From the NCBI RefSeq assembly GCF_018139145.2, contig NC_059475.1, positions 9,534,437 to 9,598,436 of the forward strand: a stretch of 64,000 nucleotides of DNA, given 5' to 3'. This DNA comes from Gymnogyps californianus (lineage: Eukaryota; Chordata; Aves; Accipitriformes; Cathartidae). The notes beneath the pieces were generated by a model. It was not told where the DNA came from and searched no databases. It worked only from the letters and a program-made list of their open reading frames with translations. Position 1 is the first letter of the stretch; each line of letters opens with the position of its first letter. The translations under genes and the position numbers were made by a program. Below are positions 36,791 to 46,410 of this stretch, piece after piece.

Positions 36791-38671
36791 GTTATAAATA
36801 TATAAAATATTTTTTGAAAACTAGTTCTTCGATCCATCTATTTGTCCCCATCCATTTCAGGTTCCTTAAGGTGTACAGAGGCAGTAATGAAGAGTTAGTT
36901 CCCAGAGTTTTTCTGTTATGAAGCTCATGAAAGATGAGAAACAGGTTTTAAATAGTTAGGTGGTCAAATGTATAGCAGATGTCTCAAAAATAATTACAAA
37001 TACCATGAAGAGGTTTTTCAGGAATTTGATTTTTTTGCATTTGTTAAAAATAATTCTTGTTTTAAGAAGTGCCTGACTTTTCATGAATTTCCATGCTCGA
37101 TTCATTCCCAAGGAGTGGCTTGAAACTATATTACATTCTGTAAATAGTTTTGTAACTTTATAAATACACATTTACATACTAGGCAATAATGGGTCCAAAG
37201 GATTGTAAATCATACAGAAAGTTGATTCCACTGAGTACAATATTTAGAGAGGAGGTGAATTTTTCTTCCGAAGTATGTCCCTCTTCACTGCAGCTCAATG
37301 CATTTCTATGCTTTGTAAACCAGTGTCTAAACACCATAACACACGCTGGCATCAGTTAAAATTTCGTATATCTGGTGAGGAGCACTGACTTTTGCAGCCT
37401 CCTGTGGGACCTTGTAAAGAGTGCCTGTGTACATGATTAATTTTTTAAACTATTAAACCAGAAATTTGTGGGTCCTTAACTCTGGCTTTTTGCAAGGAAT
37501 CAGTGGCTTTTAGGTCCTGCATCACCAGCAAACTTAACCAACAGATACCTTGAGATGTGATGCAGCAGAATACAGCAGCCTATGCCAGGGATTCACCAGG
37601 ATCTAAAAAGCAAGTGACTGTAGTAGAAGAATAGGTGGTAAACCTTCTATTTCAGCAGTGGATGGACACTAAGTAATTACGAATTTATTACTATGGCAGG
37701 TCAAAGAGTCTTGAAGTTAACTGCTTGGAATCAATTTTATATACTTGATTAGCTTTTGATTTCTTCATTTGTTAAAACAGTGCAAAAATAGCAACATTAA
37801 CAGCGTATTCTATTTCAGAGTTATAAACATGGGAGATCTGAATGTAAGTAAACTTGAGGTTTATTCTTTGTCCTTGCCTTTACTACTTTCAACACTGCAA
37901 GTAGGAAAAAAAAACCCACTTCACCCTCCGCCAAATTAATTTAAATATTTCTTTCTATGACAGACAGACTGGGAAGGCTTTTTTCATTTCATGGTGGTGT
38001 TGGGTTCTTCAAACTCCATTCAAGGTCATATTTGATAGAAAAAATTACAGTGAAGCCAAAAATTTTGGAAAACAAGATAGAACCCATCTTACTGAGGCTT
38101 GAATTTTGGTTTAGGATTTAGCAACCCAGCAGAAACAGCTCAGACCCAACAAAGGGTCTGTTCCGGGCAGTTCTTTGGATCTTGTTAGAAAGGACAAGTA
38201 TACAGCACAGATATTCCTATGTTCTTTGTCTTTTTATTTTCATTTAATGGCTTTCTTGCCATTGCTGTGCATTCTGAATTTGACTTTTACATCAGTGTAC
38301 ACAAAAAGGTGCACTCTTTAGCTTGCTAATATACTGCTGGTGTGATAGAAGTAGTAACCAACATATGTGATATAATTTTTAATTAGCTATGGCACTGCGT
38401 GGCTTTGGCCCATGTTCTGCTTTGTGATACTTACGGATGTCATATTAGTATTAAGGCAAAACACGAATACAGATAACGTCTTCCACTGAAGTTATTGACA
38501 AAACACCTGCTCACTTCAACGAGAGCAGGACTGATCCAGTATTCTCTCAGTGAATTAGCCATCACAAATATCTTAAAATTGTCCAAAGAGAGGAAGGATG
38601 CTATCTGGTTATGGGTAGCTGGAAATTAGGAGATAGGAGGTCAGTTCAGCCTTCTTCAGAATTTCAGATTG

Positions 38672-38850
38672 GTTCTGGGCAAGGCACTTAATCTGACTAT
38701 GCCTCAGTGTCCCCATCCGTAAAGCAGGGTGAAGGGACTGCCTCTCCTCACACCCCTGGTGAGAGGCTGAACTAATTGATAATGTTAGAAACACTGAAAC
38801 CCTGGAGTGCAAGTGGATACTTTAGTATGAAGCACTATTTATTATTTCAT
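38672..38850 (+). repeat. MIR-type CORE-SINE remnant (amniote)
   Basis: The phrase CTGGGCAAGGCACTTAATCT, then GCCTCAGTGTCCCCATCCGT and AAAGCAGGG, matches the well-known 3' half of MIR-family SINEs (in text form: a splicing-like 'cttaacctctctgtgcctcagttt' region). The tail, AGTGCAAG ... AAGCACTATTTATTATT, matches the LINE-related 3' end. The tRNA-derived head is not clear, so this is a diverged 5'-truncated copy. The strand is that of the matching consensus. Confidence 0.7.
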
Positions 38851-41800
38851 GGAGCTTGGTAATTGTTCAAGACTACAAATTACCTGTTCGCCTGGTAGCA
38901 GTTAAATATATGTGAATTTACCAGAAAAAAACCCCACCTCCTGATACTATTTCAGTATGTTCTAGGAAGCCTTTCCAGTAACAGCCTCTACACTTTTTTA
39001 CAGAGATGTTGTATCAATAAATTGTCTCATTTCCCATGCAACAGATCTCACTTTCTGATGAAATGAACTTTTCTTACGTCTTTGAATTATGGAAAGGACT
39101 ATCTCTGCATGATTACAAATATCCATGTTATCTTTGTTGTTCACAGCTTGATTCAACTAAACTGTAATGGCTGTGTCTGTGAAAATTGCTCAAAATTTAT
39201 AAGTGTTTCAGCTGTAAATGGGAAAACTAGTTTTCTGAAGCCAGTTAGAGCTGCAAAATTGAGAGTGATTTGTAAAGCCAAGTCTAGGGATTAAACAGAA
39301 AGAGGAAGAAAATAATTAATTAAAATTTTACACTATGCAATCAGAAGGGAAATCTCCAGGAACTGGTTCCTTTTGAAATTACAAATGTAAAACCATACCA
39401 ATGGTAGAATTTTACATATCACTGAAAAGGCGGCATTTAAAATGTTCTGGGTCATTACCAAATGGCTGTGTTTTTACTCTGAACCATAGGGTGATTCTAG
39501 AAATGAAGCTTATGAGTACATAGAATAGTTTTTCATGTTAGTGGCTACAGCTTAGTTGAAGTTGTACATGTTTTTTCTTGGCAATTTTGCACATTAAATA
39601 AAATATGTCTTAAAATCTATGTTGCTACTTATTGGTTGTTCCTGCCGTGTCCTTTTCTTTATATCAGCTGCTTTAAAGCATGAGCATGCTTTTCCCTTGG
39701 AGCTGCCAGGCTCCTGGGCTGTGTAGGGGTCCCGCTGCTCATGCTCTTGAGGCAGAACCTGCCAAAGGACAGGAAAGGAGTTTGAAGAACTCCACAAGTT
39801 AAAACAATGTATTTCAGTGGTGGCGTTCCCTCTGAAGAAAGGCGTTTGCCTACCTTACAGAGGTGAGCAGGACAGTAACCAGCAAGCTTGTGGGTTTTGA
39901 GGACATCTTGTGATCCTGCGTTTCCTTTGTGAATTTTCGTTCTCACCTTAATGTCCTCTATGCCTTCCCCTATTATTCAGTCCGTTACTGTGTTTTTTAT
40001 CGGTATTTACTCAGGCCTAAGTTTCCTGCTGTCAGTCTGAAGTGATATGAAAAGAAAACGGAAAATGCAGGTATGTGCTTTTGACAGTACTGCTTTTGTG
40101 TAATTTGTGATGCAGGAAATTTGGAATAAGAAGTTCATTTTACTACAAGGAACACATCTAACCCTTCCTCCCTCTCTTTGTATTTTCAGAGGAAAAAATG
40201 AGGCAGGAAAGGACCTTCCCAAAATAGAAATAAATGAACTTGCTAGTGTACGTATCACTACTAAGGTTCTGGACAGATGGTATACTTAAGATACAGTTAC
40301 GTATACATAAGTTGTGACTGTGAGTGCTTAAATTGCCTCAAGGGGTTGTTCTGGCTTTTCTCAAGATATACCAAAATCTCAGCCTATTTCGTGAATGTAT
40401 GTTTTTAGTGTGTAACATTAAACAACTGACTACTGTTGTTAATAATTATATGTTTCCTTAGAAAGGCCAAATGCACCACGTATCAACTGCTTCCTGATTA
40501 GCACCTCTTATGGCACCTCTTTGATTCAGTATCTAGATGTCACTGATCTTAAGAAACACTACCTCTCAAACGAACAAAAGAGGACAAGTTTCCTAGAGTT
40601 AAGTACTGCTCTTGATTTCCCTACTTTATGTTGAGATGTTAGCTCTGAATTTTCAGGACAGGTGAATCTATCATACAGCATTCACTGCTGAAAACAGAAA
40701 AATAATTTTATGATAGCTTAGTGCTTTTGGATTTCTTCTGTAATCTGTCCCTGAGCTAATTAAGGCAGCTTTACTTGAAGATTAATTTACATTCTAATGA
40801 TCCATTGTAATAAGGCTGAGTATTAATTTGGAGAATTTTAACACAGCAAACTAAAATAAAGCAGCCTGAAATTTGATGGACCCAACTGTTTGGTATAAAA
40901 TACTTTAAAGCTTAAATGCATTCTTGTTTTCGAATGGTTTTGTATCTAATTTTTCCCATCATAAAGCAGCCAAGGCTGCTTCAGATTTCGGAAGTGAAAG
41001 ACCTGAGGGTGCTCCTCGGGGAGCACATGAGTATCACTGTAGGTGTAGACATGGCTCTCTCAGCAAGACAGCTGTCATTGCTCAGCCCTCAGGCTGGCTG
41101 AGAAGATGTGACACTCTGCTTTTTGAGAAGCCTTCTTTGTTAAGAATTGGAAATGGGAGCAACCTACTGATGTTTTGAGATCTCTGACCATGAATCAAAA
41201 TTGTAGCCTAATGTTTCTTTCTTGAATGCAATAGGGGTAGATTTGTTGAGTCACAAGGCAGCTATATGAAAGAGATCTGAGCTGTGCCAGCATCTAAATG
41301 TCAGGTTTAGCCTTCCCTAAGCAGTCTAAGAGAACAGAAACAATTAAAAAAATGAATGACACATACTTTGTGAATAAAAAAACTGCAGTAAGAATCCTTA
41401 TTCTATTTGGTTTAATATACTTTTAATTTTTACAAAGGAAACAATAAATAGATCAGTTTTGAGATGAACCCATAAGCCTACAGAGATGAGAGCAAATTAC
41501 TGGATGTAACAAGGTCAGGTGGAAACAGAGAAGAAAAATAAAGGTAAATAAAATGTTCATGGACAAATGAGAATCAACGTATGCGCCATTATGTTTAACT
41601 GATTGTTTGTCCAGGCTATTAATACAAGCTTATTAGTCTCTCGCCAAATTCATGCACATGAATGTTAGTATTTCCAACGGAAAGTACAAACAGTGATTCT
41701 TTCCAGGCAGAAACATTTCATCGTATGTCCTATGTTTCCCCTACAGTCTCTAAGTTACTTTTGTAGGTGCTACTTCACACACAGAAGGCCAAATTGGCTT

Positions 41801-42439
41801 TCCAGTGAAGATAGCCACTGTCCTTTAATGATCTTCTTGGAATGCTGAGATGCTTCAGTGAAAGGATTTTGACCAAAGCATCCTAATAGCAGAGTGCCGT
41901 GGGAGAACATTCTGCCTTGTTTTGGCACATGAACCAAATGATTTTTTTTCATTAGATGTGTGTCCCCAGGCAACTTTAATTGAGATTACATAGTAACTGA
42001 TGTTATTGCTTGCATTATCACCCAGTAATTAAACATGAAGTGTTGTTTTAACATAAAGGCCATAAGACAGAAACTGAACAACAGACGGAAAAAGATTTAA
42101 ACTGTGTGCAGGGAAAAGTAGCTCTGTTTAAGCCAAGAAAACCTGAGTGAATAATGGCTGATGAGAGCTGGATGCAAAGTGAAAGGGTTGCTAAAAGGTG
42201 AGGGGAAGTAATAGTTAGGAAGCAGTGGTCATATGTAATGGAAATCCTTGTAGGCCCTTGCAATAACCCTGGAAAACTTAAGAGTGGTTTAGGAGTGAAA
42301 TTATTCTGGAGATTTGGGAAAATGAAGACAGTTCCTCTGCTACCCAACTTGATTTAAAAGTTCTTACTTCTGTGTGAAGCCTTTGAAGGCCCCTGTATAT
42401 TGGCCCTTTTTGTCCTGTCCGAGTTTGTCTTCTGGTATT

Positions 42440-42830
42440 TAGTTTAGGCAAGTTTAGTTTAGGGCCTCGGGCTCACCAGGAGGCCGCAGGCACCATGGCC
42501 AGCCTCCTCCGGGCCCTCCACCACCTGCTCTCTGCCCCAGAGGCCCGGGAGCCCCATTGGAGCTTAGGCCCCGGCTCCCACCCTGGCCTGGGCTGCGTTG
42601 CAGGTGTGCCTGCCAGGGGTCTTCTAAGTTTTAGGGTTGCCTCGGTGAGACCCTCCATGGGCCTATGTTACAGGTAGTCTTGTTGCCAGTCCTGCCCCTG
42701 GGCTTCATGCATGGGCCCGGGGCTTGGTCCCTCACCTTGTCCTGCCTGAGGCACACTGGAGCGTTGGACAAAACCTGGCCTTACCACGCTTCCCCTGGCC
42801 CTGCTCAGGCTTTGTTTCATTAAAAAGCAT
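42440..42830. other. GC-rich block of unknown identity
   Basis: About 390 bp with sharply higher GC than its flanks and roughly ten CpGs. It begins after two copies of TTTAGTTTAGG (42438-42448 and 42453-42463) and ends near GCTTTGTTTCATTAAAAAGC. It contains a 60-codon open frame at 42495-42677 whose ATG sits in GGCACCATGG, a good Kozak context. I do not recognise the protein. The abrupt edges suggest an inserted lineage-specific repeat or a processed sequence; an orphan CpG-poor promoter is the alternative. Confidence 0.4.
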
Positions 42831-43975
42831 ATTGATTAGCAGATGAAACTATGAATTGACATATTGGCGGAGACAGCCGGCTGACAACGGCAATTGCAGA
42901 TGGTAAGATTCTGTTTAAGATCTCCTAGCTGCTCTGATAAAATGTGATTATTATAGTTTGCTGATTGACAAATGGGAGTTATAAACTAGATATTTTTTTA
43001 ATATAAACTCTGTGTAGGGTAGATCAAAATCTGGCTGGAAAGATTAAGATAGTGTAAGAGTGAATGCTGTAATAAGCAGCGATAGGAAATAAAATTTTGA
43101 TATCATATTGTGTTAAAATGCTTCACAGTCGAGCAACTTGAACGCTGTTTTAAAAAACAGATTAAAATATTATGCTTTCTTTAAAAAAGCTGCTTGCCAA
43201 AATATGATAGCTTCAGGGTTGGTAACTTTATTATTTCATGCTGCCACCTACTGCTCTTGAATTAGAACAGGAAAAAGTAATTGGTATCTTTTAATCAGTC
43301 TTATGAGCCTATTTACCACTTTGTTAGGTTATTCTCGATGTTATACATGGCATCACTTTTTTAATGGCAGATGTTCCCCAGATCTTCAATCTGTCATCAC
43401 TGCCTCTGTCCGTTTTTTCTCATGAAAGGACATGCCTTCCAAACATGTTGTCACTCCAAAAACTGCCACAGGCTTTAGCCTAAGCACTATTAGTCCCAAA
43501 AATAGTAGTAAAACGTTAGTTGAAAGTAAATGTTATACGACTATTCTGTTAAAAACTAACTCAAGCCATAAATTCTGTAATTTTGTGGTACACTAAAGAC
43601 AAACGAATACACTGTGATTGTAACAAAGATTTTTATGCTAATGTGAAAGTAGTTTTCTAAAGCTTGCTTAGAGGCATAGGACTTTTGACCATCTCTGTTT
43701 ACTCAGTTGCACTTACTTAACGTACTTAGAGTTAAAACAAAAAACCCTCCATGTTTTGCATTGGAATTACTGTGTTTCCCTGCTACATCAATGGAATGCT
43801 AGGAATCCTGACATCAGCAGTGTTAATTTTTTAATGTTTTTGAAGAAAATATTATTCATCCTGTTTGTCTATAGTAATTGCAGTAAAAAAAGTTAAAATA
43901 CATAGTAGTGTTATCAGTAACTAGTACCAGACAAATAATACACAAAAAAGTCAAGAAGAAAATATACTGGTTTTT

Positions 43976-43981
43976 TTTAAT
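43976..43981 (-). promoter_or_regulatory. C11orf91: Candidate poly(A) signal ATTAAA for C11orf91
   Basis: On the - strand, ATTAAA begins 117 nt after the C11orf91 stop and is followed by a U-rich and GU-containing stretch (TTTTCTTCTTGACTTTTTTG then TGTATT). This would give a short 3' UTR. The next AATAAA on this strand is at 43228-43233. Confidence 0.45.
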
Positions 43982-44097
43982 TTGGTAGGAGAATAGCATA
44001 TAATAAGTAGAAAAATAATATCAAAGATCCATTAAAATACTCTATAGTGATATAGTGACAGAATAACCAGCTGAAATAATCCTCATCACGTTGGTGG

Positions 44098-44168
44098 CTA
44101 TTTCTTCAGCTTCTGCTTTGCTTTCATGCCTTGTATCTTTTCTTCTTTCAGTGCCTTCAGAAGTTTAT
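44098..44168 (-). CDS. C11orf91: C11orf91 coding exon 2 (71 nt including stop)
   Basis: This exon is too short for a simple ORF scan. On the - strand, acceptor TTCCTGTTTAG precedes AT, which completes the Tyr codon begun by exon 1's last T; then [22 protein letters not shown] and TAG at 44098-44100. The LKALK..K.QG pattern and the lysine-rich end match the C-terminus of human C11orf91 as I remember it. Phase, splice site and protein similarity all agree, which makes a chance match unlikely. Confidence 0.9.
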
Positions 44169-45710
44169 CTAAACAGGAACAAAACATAATTTGTCATTAA
44201 TTTTGTCATTTTTACAATACTTTTAAGAAAATCAAATAATGTGTTAAGCAAGCTAGTAATATTCCTTACAATTTCTTGTCTAGCAAATATCTGAAAACTA
44301 AAGTTTCTCACATGTATTGAAAATAATAGGTATTAAAATGGAAAAAGGTATATATTGCTATAACGAAGGAAAAAACCTGTTAATTTCCTGTTCTGAAAAG
44401 TAAGGGTATGCAAACTACCTATCAGAATTTCTTTGAAATCTTCCTTTGAATGTGTGTATCTGATGGACATTTTTTCTGTGTTCTTGTAACCTTTGCACTC
44501 CTGAAAGCTTCCTGACTGGCAGCCTGTGGCCTTGAAGGAAATGATGAGCATCATATCCTTACAGTTGTTGGCCTCCCTACTGGAACTCTCAGTAATCACC
44601 ATCTGCTGAACTATTTTATTTCCTGTATTTCCTTCATGGCCAGCAGGTTTTAAAATTAAAATGCCAAACTTATTTCACTTTTTTTTTTTTTAAATGCCTC
44701 CAACTATCTGCGGTCATCAGTGGCCTTTATTTTACATCAATGCTGATTTACAACCGCAGGACCTCATTAGTAGTGGATACATTTTGCATGTATAAACTCC
44801 CTCTGATTTAAGTGGCGTCTTAATTGGTTTTTTGCTAACACTTTATGACTTTGGGGGTTTTGTTCCTTTGTGCAAAAGTAACCACATCTGTAATTCTTGT
44901 GCCTCCTTTAATTTGTGCCCTCAGCTGGTTGCCCACGACCAGTGACTGGGGTAGATGACAGGAGACAACAGCTTTGCTCCCTGCACCCTATGTGCTCCCC
45001 CAGGCACCTGTGGCCGGGTTAGGTGCAGGGCACCAAACCTGGGGAGCCTCACACCTAACCCCGCAGGAGCACTGCTGTGTCCCTTGGCTGGCTTATGGGG
45101 CTGTGGGTGCAGAGAGAGCCAAGACTGCCCCTTCAGGGGGTTTCCGTTTCGGGGGTTATTGATGGAGGAACCTGCTCCCTTTGAGGCCGGGCTGTGCTCT
45201 GAGGTGGCAGGGGGGCCCCCCCCTCGCTGCCCAGCCAAGCCCTACTCTGCCGGCCGGGGCAGGCAGCGGTGGCTGCGCGACGGCTCCGCAGCCAGGGAAG
45301 CGGCGGCTGGCCCCGAGTCCCTGCCCGCCCCCGGCCCCGGGGGGGGACGCACACTGATGGGCGTCGAAGCCGTCGCCGACGAGCGCCAGCAGCTCCAGCT
45401 CCTTGAGGCGGATTCCCAGCTCGCAGATCTCGCCCTCCAGCTGCGGCTGCTCCCCGGGCCGCCGCGCCGCGCCCCCGCCCTCCTCCGCAGCCGCCGCCGG
45501 GCAGAAGAAGCGCAGCGGCTCGTAGGCGATGGGCGCCAGCCCCGCGGCCCAGCGGGGCGCCGCGGCGGCAGCCGGCATGGGCTGCCGCTGCCCGCCCATG
45601 ACTGCGAAGAGGGTCCGAGGGCCGCCGCCATCGGCCGGGGGTGGGACGGGCTCGGCGCGATCGTGGAAGTGGGGGAAGTAGAGTGGCCGCGGCGGGCGCT
45701 GCTCGGTCAT
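44098..45710 (-). CDS. C11orf91: C11orf91 orthologue, two exons (gene-level entry)
   Basis: Coding exons 45353-45710 and 44098-44168 on the - strand join to a 142-residue protein. The start is ATG at 45708-45710 ([15 protein letters not shown]). Landmarks shared with the remembered human protein: LYFP and a following DR near the N-terminus (residues 10-18), YEPLRFF (63-69), the charged helix [15 protein letters not shown] (94-108), the conserved GDGFD (112-116), and the basic C-terminus [20 protein letters not shown] (123-142). Proline, glycine and alanine runs fill the middle. The human protein is longer, mainly through low-complexity differences. Its function is unknown; no signal peptide, membrane segment or enzyme motif is visible. 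It sits convergent to KIAA1549L, as in human. Confidence 0.9.
44169..45352 (-). other. C11orf91: C11orf91 intron
   Basis: A 1,184-bp intron with donor GTGCGT at 45352-45347 and acceptor GTTTAG at 44174-44169 (- strand). Its exon-1-proximal 200-300 bp belongs to the CpG island. An 11-base T-tract (+ strand) lies near 44680-44690. Nothing else is recognised. Confidence 0.85.
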
Positions 45711-46015
45711 GGCGCCGCCCGCCAGCCGCCGGCCGCCAACGGCGGTTGTCCGGGAGACGGGCCGGCCTCGAGTCGGCCGGGCCGGGCTCGGGCTCCTCCA
45801 TGCCGGGCGTCGCGGGTCAGCTCCCAGCGCCGGCGGCAAGCGCCGGGGGAGCCCGGGCGGAGGCTGGCCCCTTTCCTTCCTCCCCTTCTCCCACGGCTCC
45901 CCGGCCTCCCCCCTCCCCGGGGCCTGCAGCCGGGCAGCCGCCTCCCCTCGGCGGGCCGGGGCGGGCCCCGGCGGCCTCCCCGCGGCGCGGGACGGCGGGT
46001 AAATTTTGAATCTCC
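45180..46015. promoter_or_regulatory. C11orf91: CpG island / C11orf91 promoter region
   Basis: Dense CpGs and GC-boxes (for example GGGGCGGGCC near 45958) from about 45.18 to 46.01 kb cover exon 1 and the 5' flank of the - strand gene. There is no TATA box at a sensible distance from the ATG, which fits a dispersed CpG-island promoter. The transcription start is probably between 45720 and 46020 (inference). No divergent gene is recognised on the + strand to its right. Confidence 0.75.
45353..45710 (-). CDS. C11orf91: C11orf91 coding exon 1
   Basis: 358 nt encoding residues 1-119 plus the first base of Tyr-120. The ATG at 45710 is the first methionine close to the conserved LYFP motif; the upstream frame is open for a further 131 codons to 46103 but contains no nearby ATG. 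Ending the exon at CAGT|GTGCGT is the only nearby donor that joins in frame to exon 2: cutting one base earlier or later gives a stop or loses the conserved Tyr. The exon is very GC-rich, and the opposite strand is also open for 356 codons (44955-46025), which is a composition artefact. Confidence 0.9.
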
Positions 46016-46367
46016 CAAGGTCTAACACGACCGATACAGAGCGCAACTGTGGGTGATGTTTCCAGCATGGCTGAGTTTTCCTGTGAAAGGGCAGGTGTTT
46101 CACCCACCAGTTTTATTTCTGGGCCGGGGACGTGGTATTTCAGGGGTGCGTTAGGCTCTGAAAGTTGCATTTGTTAAAAGAAGTGAGGAAGGTGGTGTTC
46201 TAAAAATCATCTTTTAGCACTTTATTCTCAGGCTACATGTGAAATAAGGGAACAAGATACTGAGGATGGAAGGATGTTGGTGATGAGATTAGGGAAAATT
46301 TCGTTTTCAGGTGTTTGCTCACAGATAGCTAATGCTCAGCATATCTGATGTTCAGGATTATAGGGTG

Positions 46368-46410
46368 GGTTTTTTTTGGGGGGGTGGGGTGTTCCCCCAC
46401 CCCAAAAACC
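46368..46410. other. Imperfect inverted repeat with G/C runs
   Basis: The left arm is a T-run, G7, T and G4; the right arm is C5, A, C4 and A5, closed by GG and CC. The arms pair over about 17 bp with a few bulged bases and a loop of four to six bases. The G-runs could alternatively form a quadruplex. It may be a strand-switch product of replication slippage. Confidence 0.6.

Larger units (their letters stand above)
32841..43960. other. Intergenic region between KIAA1549L and C11orf91
   Basis: About 11 kb without any gene I can support. It holds homopolymer tracts (A15 at 32907-32921, T19 at 36211-36229), an AT run (36777-36790), a MIR-type SINE remnant (38672-38850), a GC-rich block (42440-42830), and a stretch at about 42831-43300 with homeobox-like AT-rich sites that looks like conserved non-coding DNA. 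A late alternative poly(A) signal for KIAA1549L lies at 34373-34378. Confidence 0.7.

Noticed and set aside
45133..46018. Other long open frames on both strands in the same island (222, 129, 122, 117, 103 and 97 codons)
   Set aside because: All are frame shadows of the GC-rich exon and promoter. Only the frame starting at 45710 contains the C11orf91 landmarks.
44955..46025. 356-codon open frame on the + strand across the CpG island
   Set aside because: It lies opposite C11orf91 exon 1 in very GC-rich DNA where stops are rare. Its Pro/Gly/Arg/Ala content shows no family pattern, whereas the - strand frame carries the conserved motifs.
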